Counted from the first letter of the stretch, positions 29,250 to 38,290 are shown. The stretch is 64,000 bases of DNA from Erwinia endophytica (GCF_009295515.1 NZ_RQVV01000030.1:1-64000), one strand, 5' to 3'. The notes: generated by a model not told the origin, from the sequence alone. Translations and numbers: made by a program.

Positions 29250-30536
29250 ATGGCAAGGCAATCTTTTGACGATGCGCAGAGCGCTTCGCGTCGTCGTTTA
29301 CTGAAAGGAATGGGCATCCTCAGCGGTGCCCTCGCAGTGGGTGGCGGCTGTCCGGTACATGCCGCCTCAGATAATCGTTCTTTCTCGCCGGGTGCGTTGC
29401 CGCCGAATGACCGGCAGGAGACACAACCATACTATGGCCGGCATCAGGCCGGCATTATTACACCGCAACAGGCGTCAATGATGCTGGTGGCATTCGATGT
29501 GCTGGCCACGGACAAAGCAGACCTGGAACGCCTGTTCCGGTTGCTGGATAACCGTATCGCCTTCCTGACCAAAGGGGGCAAAGCGCCACCGGTCAGCAAT
29601 CCTAAGCTTCCGCCCATGGACTCCGGTATTTTAGGTGATGATATCTACCCGGATAACCTGACGATTACCGTTTCGGTTGGACATTCGCTATTCGACGATC
29701 GTTATGGTTTGCAGGCGCACAAACCTCTGAAGCTCCAGCAGATGACTCGCTTCCCCAATGACGCGCTGGATAGTAGTTTGTGTCACGGCGATCTGTTGCT
29801 GCAAATCTGCGCCAACAGCAATGACACGGTGATCCACGCGTTGCGCGATATCATCAAGCATTCGCCCGATTTGCTCAGTGTCCGCTGGCGGCGGGAAGGT
29901 TTTATTTCTGACCATGCTGCGCGCAGCAAAGGTAAAGAGACGCCGATTAATCTGCTGGGGTTTAAAGATGGCACGGCTAACCCCGATACCCGCGATCAGT
30001 CACTGATGGACGAAATTCTTTGGGTGTCGGCGGAGCAGGGGGAACCCGTCTGGGCGGTGAACGGCAGCTATCAGGCGGTACGTGTTATCCAGTTCCATGT
30101 TGAATTCTGGGATCGTACGCCATTGCAGGAACAGCAAACCATCTTCGGGCGGGAGAAAGACAGCGGTGCGCCTCTGGGGATGGCGAACGAGCGTGATGTA
30201 CCGGATTATGCCAGTGATCCTGAGGGTAATATCACACCGTTGGATGCACATATTCGTCTGGCGAATCCACGTACACCGGAGACGCAAAATAGCCTGATGC
30301 TGCGCCGTGGTTACAGTTATTCCATGGGAGTTTCAAATGCCGGCCAGTTAGAAATGGGACTGCTTTTTGTCTGTTATCAACATGATTTAGAAAAAGGCTT
30401 TCTGACGGTACAAAAAAGACTCAATGGCGAGGCGCTTGAAGAATATATCAAACCGGTCGGCGGCGGTTACTTTTTTGTTCTGCCGGGTGTTCCTGATGAT
30501 AAACATTATATTGGTCAATCTTTGATCGAGGCTTAA
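29250..30536 (+). CDS. efeB: EfeB, Tat-exported DyP-type haem peroxidase
   Basis: Periplasmic dye-decolourising-type peroxidase of the EfeUOB system, 428 residues. The twin-arginine signal [10 protein letters not shown] is followed by a hydrophobic stretch. The DyP hallmark GFKDGTANP, with its catalytic aspartate, and a haem-ligand histidine region in the C-terminal half are visible. It starts five bases after efeO, so the two are translationally linked. In E. coli EfeB supports uptake at low pH and may release iron from haem. Confidence 0.94.
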   Translation: MARQSFDDAQSASRRRLLKGMGILSGALAVGGGCPVHAASDNRSFSPGALPPNDRQETQPYYGRHQAGIITPQQASMMLVAFDVLATDKADLERLFRLLDNRIAFLTKGGKAPPVSNPKLPPMDSGILGDDIYPDNLTITVSVGHSLFDDRYGLQAHKPLKLQQMTRFPNDALDSSLCHGDLLLQICANSNDTVIHALRDIIKHSPDLLSVRWRREGFISDHAARSKGKETPINLLGFKDGTANPDTRDQSLMDEILWVSAEQGEPVWAVNGSYQAVRVIQFHVEFWDRTPLQEQQTIFGREKDSGAPLGMANERDVPDYASDPEGNITPLDAHIRLANPRTPETQNSLMLRRGYSYSMGVSNAGQLEMGLLFVCYQHDLEKGFLTVQKRLNGEALEEYIKPVGGGYFFVLPGVPDDKHYIGQSLIEA

Positions 30537-31118
30537 GCGCTTTTTTTATCCTCCCGTTCGCGTCTTGAGCGGGAGGCTGGAAAGGAGGTAAATAGGTCAT
30601 TAGACGCGTTTTAACAGCAATAATTACGAATGTTCCTAAATATTTCAGTATAAAGTAAATATATTAATATATTGATTTTAATGTTTTTTTTATTTTTATC
30701 CGGGTGTGGCGCCTCTGGGTATTGCTATTTTTGCCGGTCGAAAACAAAAATTGATGTTGCATTTAGGTTTGGATCTGTTGCATTTTATTCGTAACAGATG
30801 TTAGTAGCTATCCAGTGTTCAGCACGGAGATCGCGAATGGTAAAGTCCTTTAACGGACAACAGCGTCAGAATATATATATCGCTTCTTCCTGCGAGGGCC
30901 TGATAGCCCCGACGACTTTATCTTCTCTTTTACATTCCAGCGTCCAGTTCATTGAATCCAGTGTCATCATCCGGTACCCGGCAGCGTTTGCACGGTGCGG
31001 TGTATCATTCTCAACGGCCAGACAAGGCTTAAAAGGGAGCCAACAAAACCTCTAAAGCGTTCACGTAATCGCGTCACTATCAGGATGCGGGAAATGAAAC
31101 CAACTGTAAGGTGCCACT
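30537..31118. other. Intergenic region between efeB and phoH
   Basis: About 580 bases, AT-rich in the middle (30600-30800). A hairpin at about 30552-30578 (CCTCCCG with CGGGAGG) lacks a T-run. A 72-codon frame starting MVKSFNGQQ at 30837 has a GGAG upstream but no recognisable relatives. It is not called as a gene. Confidence 0.4.
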
Positions 31119-31907
31119 ATGGGAAGACAGAAAGCAGTGATCAAAGCTCGTCGTGAAGCAAAACGTGTGCTTCGTAGCGATTCACGCAGTCATCGTCAGC
31201 GTGAAGAAGAATCGGTCACCTCGCTGGTGCAGATGGGTGGGTTGGACTCTATTGGCATGGCGCGTGATACACGCGACCACTCGCCGATTGAAGCCCGTAA
31301 TGAAGCTCAGGCGCACTATCTTAACGCCATAGAAAGTAAACAACTGATCTTCGCTACCGGCGAAGCAGGTTGTGGTAAAACCTGGATTAGCGCCGCCAAA
31401 GCGGCCGAGGCCTTGATCAATAAGGATGTTGACAGGATTATTGTCACGCGTCCGGTGCTGCAGGCGGATGAAGATTTGGGCTTCCTGCCTGGGGATATCT
31501 CAGAGAAATTCGCACCGTACTTCCGGCCGGTGTATGACGTTCTGGTTAAACGTCTTGGTTCTTCCTTTATGCAGTATTGTCTGCGTCCTGAAATCGGTAA
31601 GGTGGAAATCGCGCCTTTTGCCTATATGCGTGGGCGTACCTTCGAAAACGCGGTGGTTATCCTGGATGAGGCGCAAAATGTGACCACGGCGCAAATGAAA
31701 ATGTTCCTGACTCGCCTCGGGGAAAATGTCACGGTTATCGTCAATGGCGATATCACTCAGTGTGATCTGCCTGCGCATGTACCGTCTGGTCTCAGCGACG
31801 CCCTGGCTCGTTTCGAGGAGGACGACATGGTTGGCGTGGTGCGTTTTGGTAAAGAAGACTGCGTGCGTTCACCGCTGTGCCAGCGTACGTTGTTGGCCTA
31901 TGGCTAA
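31119..31907 (+). CDS. phoH: PhoH family ATPase
   Basis: Cytoplasmic P-loop ATPase of the PhoH family, 262 residues. Walker A is GEAGCGKT and Walker B is VVILDEAQN. The family is induced by phosphate starvation in E. coli, and RNA-related roles are proposed. The start follows an AAGGTG site. The product lacks the long N-terminal region of the 354-residue E. coli form but is otherwise complete. It stands alone, with its own terminator 20 bases after the stop. Confidence 0.9.
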   Translation: MGRQKAVIKARREAKRVLRSDSRSHRQREEESVTSLVQMGGLDSIGMARDTRDHSPIEARNEAQAHYLNAIESKQLIFATGEAGCGKTWISAAKAAEALINKDVDRIIVTRPVLQADEDLGFLPGDISEKFAPYFRPVYDVLVKRLGSSFMQYCLRPEIGKVEIAPFAYMRGRTFENAVVILDEAQNVTTAQMKMFLTRLGENVTVIVNGDITQCDLPAHVPSGLSDALARFEEDDMVGVVRFGKEDCVRSPLCQRTLLAYG

Positions 31908-31926
31908 ACCTTTATCGGTCAGAATC

Positions 31927-31956
31927 AAGCCCGGATGTGAATTCGGGCTTTTTTTG
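31927..31956 (+). terminator. Terminator after phoH
   Basis: AAGCCCG (31927-31933) pairs with CGGGCTT (31944-31950), followed by five more T residues. Confidence 0.9.
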
Positions 31957-31959
31957 CGT

Positions 31960-32217
31960 CTAACGTGGGTGATCAGGGGCGGTAGTGTTCACCTGGACAG
32001 CGGCAATGGCTGTCACAGCTTTGATGTCCGGTGTTCTGGCTCCGTGTGGGCGAGCGGCCCACATTGAGGTGGCGACAATCAGTAATCCACCCAGGGTTAA
32101 TGATTCCGGCAACCACAGTGCGCCAAACAGCGGCTCGGTTCTCATCAGTAGAGCGGAGAGGGGCGGGCGGCGTAGTGCGCTTGATGGCGTAATTCTGTGT
32201 AAAGAAAGCGAACAACG
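31960..32217 (-). pseudogene. C-terminal remnant of an EamA (DMT) transporter
   Basis: On the minus strand, one frame encodes LFAFFTQNYAIKRTTP next to the junction at about 32217. After a frameshift near 32150, another frame continues with LMRTEPLFGALWLPESLTLGG and LLIVATSMWAARPHG. Together these are the last helices of an EamA-family exporter. The N-terminal four-fifths is missing and the frame is broken, so no product is expected. The sequence is joined directly to a LysR remnant pointing the other way. Confidence 0.7.
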
Positions 32218-32398
32218 TACCCGCGCAGCAGATAATCGAGGTGTTGCCGCAATGGGATTATATGACGTCTTATTACGGTATGGCCTGGTACTCGACCACC
32301 CCAATCGGTTTCTACCGCTGAAATGCCGGGTGCTGATTGATTTTCTTGTCGAGAAGATGGTCGATAGTGACCTGAATCATCGCTCACGCCGAGTGTGA
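32218..32398 (+). pseudogene. C-terminal remnant of a LysR-type regulator
   Basis: One plus-strand frame starting near 32217 reads VPAQQIIEVLPQWDY. After a frameshift near 32310, another frame reads LPLKCRVLIDFLVEKMV up to the stop at 32398. Both stretches are the typical end of a LysR effector domain. The DNA-binding half is absent. LysR/EamA genes are often divergent neighbours, and here only the two 3' ends survive, back to back. Confidence 0.65.
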
Positions 32399-32477
32399 TT
32401 TTTATTGTGCCCCCACCTAACGCTGGGCGTCGTTCTTTAACGGGGTTTCTCACGCGTCTTCTGCTGGAAAACAGACA

Positions 32478-32506
32478 TAAAAAAAGCCTGAACTTTCGCT
32501 CAGGCT
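32478..32506 (-). terminator. Terminator of tRNA-Ser
   Basis: On the minus strand AGCCTGA pairs with TCAGGCT (arms at 32500-32506 and 32485-32491), followed by six T residues. It lies 14 bases after the tRNA end. Confidence 0.9.
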
Positions 32507-32519
32507 TTCTCTCTGAAAA

Positions 32520-32607
32520 TGGCGGTGAGGGGGGGATTCGAACCCCCGATACGTTGCCGTATACACACTTTCCAGGCGTGCTCCTTCAGCCACTCGGACA
32601 CCTCACC
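32520..32607 (-). tRNA. tRNA-Ser (anticodon GGA)
   Basis: An 88-base class II tRNA on the minus strand, starting GGTGAGGTGTCCGAGTGG and ending with an encoded CCA. The anticodon loop CTGGAAA contains GGA, and the long variable arm (GTGTATACGGCAACGTATC) is present. In E. coli serX occupies the same place next to phoH and ghrA. Confidence 0.97.
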
Positions 32608-32891
32608 ATATTGTTGTCGCAACCCTGTTGCTGACGGGCGCTAATGTAGGGAAAAGAGCGATGCCGGTCAATACCTTTTCTTCACTTTTTCCCGCGCTTA
32701 GCCAGTTTTAAAGCTGATTGCTGCTTAAATCGACAAAATGCCGGTCATCAAAATGAAAATATCATGATACATGATTAACGTAAGGTGATTAGCGCCCGCC
32801 AGTGCGGCAATACAACCTGGCATCACAACAATTTTTACTTGCCAGCCGCACTTTTTTCCCTGAGCCTGAAAGGAAAAAACAGGAGAGCACG

Positions 32892-33833
32892 GTGGACATC
32901 ATTTTTTATCATCCTTTTTTTAATGCAGATAAATGGATAGCCGGTTTACAACAGCGTCTTCCTCAGGCCCGTGTACGTGTCTGGAGCCCGGGTGATGATG
33001 CGCCAGCCGACTACGCGTTGGTTCGCCAGCCGCCTGTCGCGATGTTGCAGAACCGTCGCGGTCTGAAGGGGGTCTTTGCTCTGGGGGCCGGGGTGGATGA
33101 TATTCTTGCACAGTTGCGTAACCATCCGGACATGCTGCCAGCGGGCGTGCCGTTGTTTCGGCTGGAAGATACCGGTATGGGACGGCAGATGCAGGAATAT
33201 GCGGTTTATCATGTGTTGGGGTGGTTCCGTCGCTTTAATGAGTATCAGCAGCAGAAGAGTGAGGCGCGGTGGCAGCACTTGCGTAACCATTCTCGTGATG
33301 CGTTCAGCATTGGCATTCTTGGCGCCGGTGTGCTGGGCCGAAGTGTGGCGGAAAGTCTGAAACCATGGGGCTTCCCGCTGCGTTGCTGGAGCCGTACGCC
33401 AAAAAATCTGCCCGGCGTCACCAGTTTTTATGGCCAGGAGCAATTAGCGGAATTTCTCTCTGGCACACAAGTGCTGATCAATTTGCTTCCCAATACGTTG
33501 CAGACCGTCGGCATCCTTAATCGTCAGTTGTTGAGCCAACTGAAACCGCAGGCTTTTCTGCTTAACCTTGCTCGCGGGCCACATTTGGTGGAAGACGATT
33601 TGCTGGCGGCGATGGCGGCGGGGGAGATTAAAGCCGCGGCACTGGATGTTTTTGTCCAGGAACCGTTGCCGCAAGAGCATCCTTTCTGGGCGCATCCTGA
33701 TATCGCTATTACTCCGCATAATGCCGCAGTCGCTTTGCCTGACGATGCGATGGACTATATCGCCAGCGCCATCAGACAGCGCGAATCGGGTGAAATGCCT
33801 GCCGGGCGTGTGGATTTGGTGCGGGGTTATTAA
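32892..33833 (+). CDS. ghrA: GhrA, glyoxylate/hydroxypyruvate reductase
   Basis: NADPH-dependent reductase of glyoxylate and hydroxypyruvate, 313 residues with the GTG start at 32892 (AGGAGA five bases before it; the protein then begins MDIIFYHP as in E. coli). The Rossmann motif GILGAGVLG is present. The catalytic arginine lies in NLARG, a glutamate in VQEPLP, and the histidine in ITPHNAA. It heads the ghrA-ycdX-ycdY operon. Confidence 0.93.
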   Translation: MDIIFYHPFFNADKWIAGLQQRLPQARVRVWSPGDDAPADYALVRQPPVAMLQNRRGLKGVFALGAGVDDILAQLRNHPDMLPAGVPLFRLEDTGMGRQMQEYAVYHVLGWFRRFNEYQQQKSEARWQHLRNHSRDAFSIGILGAGVLGRSVAESLKPWGFPLRCWSRTPKNLPGVTSFYGQEQLAEFLSGTQVLINLLPNTLQTVGILNRQLLSQLKPQAFLLNLARGPHLVEDDLLAAMAAGEIKAAALDVFVQEPLPQEHPFWAHPDIAITPHNAAVALPDDAMDYIASAIRQRESGEMPAGRVDLVRGY

Positions 33834-33887
33834 ATCAATCTGGCGCAGGGATGCTATGCTTGCCTCAATTGCCATCAGGAGAATGTT

Positions 33888-34625
33888 ATGTACCCCGTTG
33901 ACCTTCATATGCATACCATCGCCAGCACTCACGCTTACAGCACGTTGCGCGATTACATTCAGCAGGCGCAAATCTGTGGCGTGAAACTGCTGGCGATTAC
34001 CGATCACGGGCCTGATATGGCCGATGCGCCGCACTATTGGCACTTTGTTAATATGCGTGTCTGGCCGCGACAGGTAGACGGTGTGGGTATTTTGCGCGGT
34101 ATCGAAGCCAATATTAAAAATACCGACGGCGATATTGATTGTACTGGTCCCATGCTGGAGGTGATGGATATGGTGGTGGCGGGTTTCCACGAAGCGGTAT
34201 TTTCCCCCCGTGATAAAGCGACTCACACTGAAGCAATGATTGCGGCGATGGCCAGCGGCAACGTACATATCATCAGTCATCCGGGGAATCCAAAGTATCC
34301 GGTTGATATCCCGGAAATAGCGGCTGCTGCGGCAAAATATGATGTGGCGCTGGAGCTGAATAACTCTTCATTTACCCATTCCCGTCCGGGGAGTGAACCT
34401 AACTGCCGTGCAATAGTGGCTGCGGTAAAGGATGCGGGAGGGTGGCTCTCCTGCGGCTCAGACTCACATACTGCTTTTACGCTCGGCAACTTTGAACACT
34501 GTCTGCGGATCATTAATGAGGTGGATTTCCCGCAAGATCGCATATTAAATGTCACGCCACGTCGTCTGCTTGATTTTCTGGCGCGGCGCACGGGTAAAAA
34601 AATAATTGAACTCGCTGATATGTGA
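33888..34625 (+). CDS. ycdX: YcdX, PHP-family phosphatase
   Basis: Trinuclear-zinc phosphatase of the PHP family, 245 residues as in E. coli. The metal motif HMHT is at residues 7-10, followed by ITDHGPD, and further histidines appear in ISHPG and the SDSHTAF segment. A CAGGAG site precedes the ATG. E. coli YcdX is linked to swarming. It lies 54 bases after ghrA and 33 before ycdY. Confidence 0.93.
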   Translation: MYPVDLHMHTIASTHAYSTLRDYIQQAQICGVKLLAITDHGPDMADAPHYWHFVNMRVWPRQVDGVGILRGIEANIKNTDGDIDCTGPMLEVMDMVVAGFHEAVFSPRDKATHTEAMIAAMASGNVHIISHPGNPKYPVDIPEIAAAAAKYDVALELNNSSFTHSRPGSEPNCRAIVAAVKDAGGWLSCGSDSHTAFTLGNFEHCLRIINEVDFPQDRILNVTPRRLLDFLARRTGKKIIELADM

Positions 34626-34658
34626 CAGTGTCACGTAGAATTTCTGAATGGATAGATA

Positions 34659-35207
34659 ATGATGAATGAATTTTCGATCATCTGCCGGGTACTGGGCTCG
34701 CTATACAACCGCCAGCCACAGGACCCGTTGCTGGTGCCGCTGTTTAGTTTGCTACGCGAAGGTAAACTGCGACAGCACTGGCCGCTTGAGCAAGATGAAC
34801 TGTTGCAACGTCTGCAGCAGAGCAGTGATCCGCAGGTGCTGGCGGCTGATTACAATGCGCTGTTTGTTGGCAGTGATTGCAAGGTATCGCCTTATGGCTC
34901 TCACTGGGAAAACGGGCCTCAGGAGAGCGAAGTCCGTCTCTTTTTGCAAAGTCGTGGAATGCCACTGACTGATGTGCCCGCCGATCATTTCGGTGCGTTA
35001 CTGCTGGCGTCTTCCTGGCTGGAAGACCAGTCAGAAGCTGATGAGTCCCAGGCGCAGATTATTCTGTTCGATGACTACCTGCTGCCATGGTGCGGCCAGT
35101 TTCTTGGCAAAGTTGAAGCTCATGCCACTACGGCGTTTTATCGCACGTTGGCAATGTTGAGCCGTGAGGCCATCCAGGCGATGCGTGACGATCTGTATGA
35201 GGGATGA
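34659..35207 (+). CDS. ycdY: YcdY, TorD/DmsD-family chaperone
   Basis: All-helical redox-enzyme-maturation-type chaperone, 182 residues, closely matching E. coli YcdY (RVLGSLYNRQPQDPLLVPLF, ADYNALFVG, LLPWCGQFLGKVEAHA). In E. coli YcdY is reported to help load zinc into YcdX, which agrees with the adjacent position here. The gene begins with two consecutive ATG codons; the second may be the true start. Confidence 0.92.
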   Translation: MMNEFSIICRVLGSLYNRQPQDPLLVPLFSLLREGKLRQHWPLEQDELLQRLQQSSDPQVLAADYNALFVGSDCKVSPYGSHWENGPQESEVRLFLQSRGMPLTDVPADHFGALLLASSWLEDQSEADESQAQIILFDDYLLPWCGQFLGKVEAHATTAFYRTLAMLSREAIQAMRDDLYEG

Positions 35208-35414
35208 TACTGACATTCTCTGCCATCGGGCCGTGGGCTAAAAAAGAAGGCAATCTAATTATCCACACAAAACCATGTGAATTATTTGCGGCGAAAATTG
35301 CTGGTTATGGTTTTAAATATAAACGACAGCATAGCCATCCAGGGTTTGATGGTGAGAACAGTATCCGGGAACGGCGACGTTGCCAAACGATTCAGACCAG
35401 GAGTGGTCCTTTAT

Positions 35415-35441
35415 AAATCCCCCCGTGGTAAGGGGGATTTT
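35415..35441. terminator. Hairpin between ycdY and proX
   Basis: AAATCCCCC (35415-35423) pairs perfectly with GGGGGATTT (35432-35440). T residues follow on the plus strand, and on the minus strand the tail is ATTTATAAA. It probably terminates both convergent transcripts. Confidence 0.65.
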
Positions 35442-35477
35442 GTGAGGCGCGGAGTGACTGCGCCAACGATGAAATAA

Positions 35478-36473
35478 TTACCGGGTAGCTGATTTTTTCG
35501 CTTCAGTTATCCAGTGATTAAATTCAGACTGGTGAGCGTGGATCCATCCATCAACCTGAGCAGAAACAGCCTGTTCGCTGTCTTTTCCCTGATGCATACT
35601 CAGATTCTGTTCGCTGATATCCTGTAACGGAATTTTCATTAACGTGAATAATTTTTTTGCCGCCGGATTTTCATTTGCCCAGTCTTTATTGGCGATAATA
35701 TTCTCAGTGTTGACACTGAAGCCATAATTTTTACCATTTGGCAGCCGGGTATCTTCGGTTGGCTGACCCGCCGGTGACGCGGAGAAAGGCACCGTCAGCC
35801 ATACAACATCCTGTCCAGGTTTCAAAATAAAGCTTACCCAGTACGGGGTCCAGGTATAATACAACACCGGTTTACCGGCTTTATAACGCGCCAGCACATC
35901 AGCAATCATGGCAGAATAACTGCCCTGATTTTGTTCTGCTGTCTGGCTGAGGCCATAAGCTTTGAGTTGCGCATTGATCACATTACCGCATGCCCAGCCT
36001 GGCTCACAACCAGTGAGAGAGGCTTTACCGTCTCCGCTGGTGTCAAATAAACGGGCTATTTTAGGGTCTTTAAGTTGAGAAATATCGGTAATATGGTATT
36101 TTTCTGCTGTCTTTTTATCAATTAAATATCCCTGGGCTGCCCCGGAAATTAACGGGCCTGCACGGAAAAAACTGTTATCCCCCCCAGCCGATTGATACAT
36201 TTCCGACTGCAAAGGTTCCCAGTCGACAGCTGAAAATGTCGCATCCCCGCGAGCGATAGAGGTATAAATAACACTGTAGTCAACCTCCTGAATGGGTTTG
36301 ACATCATATCCTAACTGGCTGAGTGCTCTGCCGACTAATTCTGTCTGGAAAGTTTCTTCGGCTAATGGACTCTTGAGTGGTTGAACGCTAATTCCTTTTC
36401 CAGGAAGATTCTCAGCGTGTACCGCACTACAAAAAGTGGTTAAAACTGCAGGGAGAATTATTCGTTTAATCAC
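35478..36473 (-). CDS. proX: ProX, glycine betaine/proline betaine-binding protein
   Basis: Periplasmic binding protein of the ProU osmoprotectant importer, 331 residues. The start is the GTG at 36473, with AGGAG six bases upstream; the frame further upstream is noncoding. A signal peptide ends near residue 20 (AVHAEN). The aromatic box tryptophans are visible in VDWEPL, CEPGWAC and YYTWTPYW, and the two cysteines around EPGWA can form the family disulfide. proV and proW are not present on either side in this window, so this is an orphan. It may be a second ProX serving a transporter encoded elsewhere. Confidence 0.9.
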   Translation of the reverse strand: MIKRIILPAVLTTFCSAVHAENLPGKGISVQPLKSPLAEETFQTELVGRALSQLGYDVKPIQEVDYSVIYTSIARGDATFSAVDWEPLQSEMYQSAGGDNSFFRAGPLISGAAQGYLIDKKTAEKYHITDISQLKDPKIARLFDTSGDGKASLTGCEPGWACGNVINAQLKAYGLSQTAEQNQGSYSAMIADVLARYKAGKPVLYYTWTPYWVSFILKPGQDVVWLTVPFSASPAGQPTEDTRLPNGKNYGFSVNTENIIANKDWANENPAAKKLFTLMKIPLQDISEQNLSMHQGKDSEQAVSAQVDGWIHAHQSEFNHWITEAKKSATR

Positions 36474-36687
36474 ATGTTGCTCCTGTTTTTTCAGAAGTCT
36501 AAACCTAACAACCCCTGACAGATAAATCAAATTTAAATCCCTGACCCTCTCACAGGCAGACATATATTCTGTCTTTACTGATATTATGGCAATATTCGCT
36601 TTATTCAGCGGATTAATAGTGAGCCGAAAAATAATGACATGAGGTGATGAATAATGTTTTTTTTGGCTTGCTATACCGCAAGATAAT
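36474..36687. other. Upstream region of proX
   Basis: AT-rich spacer that probably contains the proX promoter. Nothing else was recognised before the IS3 remnant begins at 36688. Confidence 0.4.
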
Positions 36688-36831
36688 GATGTGGCCCTGC
36701 TGGCATCGAGCCGCAGCATGGGTGACTCATATGACAACACGATGGCAGATAGCATCACAAAGCAGAGGCGGATGCTGGAAAATAGCGTCGAGGTGAAGTT
36801 GTGTACACTGACGTGGGTGGACGGGTTATAA
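36688..36831 (+). pseudogene. IS3-family transposase fragment
   Basis: A 47-codon stretch encodes [12 protein letters not shown], then a degraded stretch and CTLTWVDGL before a stop codon. These match the last catalytic motif of IS3-type OrfB (GDSYDN.MAES, then VELATLTWVDGYN). The part before and after is gone. A second fragment carrying the same ATLTWVDGYNN segment, in opposite orientation, lies at 38922-39033. It marks the left edge of an accessory segment. Confidence 0.75.
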
Positions 36832-37113
36832 CATACATCGACGGTTGCGGGAACGATTGGGTCATTCCCTCCAGCAGAAGTGGAACAGGCCTGTGCCGAT
36901 TTATGTGGTTTTATGTTTTTCTTGTAAACAGTTTTAGGGCATTTCGGCGGATGTGCCAGATATCAATATATGAATTATCGCCACAGGGCGAGTTAATTGA
37001 ATCGTAAAGCATCTGAGTATTCAGTGTTCAAGAAATATATAAAGATGGGCTGTAAATTAATTTATTGTCAGTATTGGCGATTAACTCTTCCCATAGGGAA
37101 ATGATCTCTGGCT

Positions 37114-37152
37114 TATGAAAATAAGGGTGAGCTCGGTAAACGAGCCCACCCT
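37114..37152 (-). terminator. Terminator of the microcin-like gene
   Basis: AGGGTG and GCTCG (37124-37135) pair with CGAGC and CACCCT (37141-37152), with one mismatch, around a five-base loop. On the minus strand the stem is followed by TATTTTC. It lies about 30 bases after the stop of the gene at 37183. Confidence 0.7.
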
Positions 37153-37182
37153 GTTCATATTTTTACAACATGAAGAAATACA

Positions 37183-37524
37183 CTATAGTAGTGACGAGGA
37201 GGTTTGCCCTACATAGAAAGTACCGTCTATAACACTATTATAGAATGATAAACACATTGAGGTTATGGTATCAGGATCATCCCAACCAACAATCAAACCG
37301 CTGATTCCGCCAGAAACCAACCCAATCAGTCCACCACCAATCATACCTACTAACTGACCAATTGAACCGATACCAAGGATTCCTCCACCATTACCACCAT
37401 TTACTCCACCGATAATAGCACCAGCGGTACCAGCAGCAGTGGCTCCAAGAACCATACTCTGAAGACCTGACAGAAGATCGGCTCCCGCAACACTGTTCAT
37501 CTCAATGCATGTTAACTCACGCAT
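37183..37524 (-). CDS. Class II microcin-like bacteriocin precursor
   Basis: A 113-residue precursor. The start at 37524 has GGAGG five bases upstream; an ATG four codons earlier lacks a site. The first 15 residues (MRELTCIEMNSVAGA) match the double-glycine leaders of class II microcins such as colicin V (MRTLTLNELDSVSGG) that are cleaved by a C39-peptidase ABC exporter. The core of about 98 residues is glycine-rich, with long GxxxG-type hydrophobic stretches (about 20-85), then a polar tail with one cysteine and ending TSSSLL. This points to an exported pore-forming peptide. No exporter genes or certain immunity gene are nearby. Composition and IS debris suggest acquisition by transfer. The function is inferred. 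Confidence 0.7.
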   Translation of the reverse strand: MRELTCIEMNSVAGADLLSGLQSMVLGATAAGTAGAIIGGVNGGNGGGILGIGSIGQLVGMIGGGLIGLVSGGISGLIVGWDDPDTITSMCLSFYNSVIDGTFYVGQTSSSLL

Positions 37525-37797
37525 GTTTACCTCCATTTATCTGTGAGAAACAATAAGAACTTTATCATTATTAAAAATAAATTTGCATAGCAAAAAGTCC
37601 AATTATTGTGGTAATGAGTTCAATAAAAAAGGGGCGTTGACATCCATGCTGAAAATTGCAACAGGGACAACAGAGTTGGAAATAACAGGCATGGTTAAAC
37701 CTTATTATATCAGGCTGATGCTGATAGTTACCGGTTATTTATACTGAACCACTCCGAGTCTCCGGGAGAGTATTTTGTCTGTGTACACAGGTGGCCA

Positions 37798-37914
37798 GAT
37801 TGCTGTAATGTTATTTGTGGTGTTTTGTTGTGTGTAAATCGTACTGCAATATGATATAAATAATTGAAAATAATAATTTTTACCGTTGTTATTAATGTTG
37901 ACATAATTACAGTG
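37798..37914 (+). repeat. Direct repeat, left copy
   Basis: About 117 bases match 39251-39367 in the same orientation without gaps. The best 101 bases (37814-37914) differ at 14 positions. The repeat ends TGACATAATTACAGTG. The right copy lies immediately upstream of yoaA. Confidence 0.85.
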
Positions 37915-37987
37915 CTTATGATTTTCATTGATTTGCAGATGATAAAAAAAGACGAAATAGGGTCACTTTAGGTTAGCGGTGGTGGGG

Positions 37988-38004
37988 GCAGGTTCAACTC
38001 CTGC
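37988..38004 (+). other. tRNA T-arm-like hairpin
   Basis: GCAGG-TTCAACT-CCTGC has the shape and loop consensus (TTCRANY) of a tRNA T-arm. No anticodon or acceptor arm can be built around it. It may be a decayed tRNA end, an attachment-site remnant or a chance hairpin in the leader of the small gene at 38099. Confidence 0.3.
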
Positions 38005-38098
38005 ACTGTTGTATGTGCTCAGCCTCTTTTTACTATCAGTTTTGTTTAGGTTTTTGGCAGTAGGGTTAAAAATTTATTTTCAAAACAAGGAGGTTGAT

Positions 38099-38203
38099 AT
38101 GAGCACACTTCATTCTAGGGTAATTGTACTATTTTTAGCTGCTTCAAATTACGTCATGGGGTTGGGCATTAATGCAACGGGTACGATTACCTCGCTAACC
38201 TAA
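38099..38203 (+). CDS. 34-residue hydrophobic small protein
   Basis: A small reading frame starting MSTLHSRVIV and ending GTITSLT. AGGAGG is exactly five bases before the ATG, and a perfect nine-pair terminator begins 13 bases after the stop. Residues 6-25 form one probable membrane helix. Such a compact unit fits a small membrane protein, for example a microcin immunity peptide or a type I toxin, but there is no family match. The gene lies in the accessory segment between the direct repeats. Translation signals are strong; function is unknown. Confidence 0.6.
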   Translation: MSTLHSRVIVLFLAASNYVMGLGINATGTITSLT

Positions 38204-38215
38204 AGCATCCAATTT

Positions 38216-38239
38216 AAACCCGCCTCCTGGCGGGTTTTT
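38216..38239 (+). terminator. Strong terminator
   Basis: AAACCCGCC (38216-38224) pairs perfectly with GGCGGGTTT (38229-38237) across TCCT, followed by TT. It ends the transcript of the 34-residue gene. Confidence 0.92.
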
Positions 38240-38290
38240 GCTATCTACCTCACCAACTCTCACATTGTCTTCCTTCCTCCCTCTGATACT

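Noticed and set aside
30837..31055. 72-codon frame (MVKSFNGQQ...) upstream of phoH, with GGAG before its ATG
   Set aside because: No recognised family, serine-rich composition unlike the neighbours; only the ribosome binding site speaks for it. Conservation in relatives would be needed.
35204..35477. Two overlapping frames of 66 and 70 codons between ycdY and proX
   Set aside because: They overlap each other and a bidirectional terminator hairpin. A vague resemblance of the start MVLNINDSIAIQG to CsrA does not continue.
36801..37007. 68-codon plus-strand frame after the IS3 fragment
   Set aside because: Its first codons are an out-of-frame reading of the IS3 transposase fragment, and it has no ribosome binding site.
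37646..37747. 33-codon frame upstream of the microcin-like gene, ending in a hydrophobic tail
   Set aside because: The ribosome binding site is too far away and the length is close to chance. Mentioned only as a weak immunity candidate.
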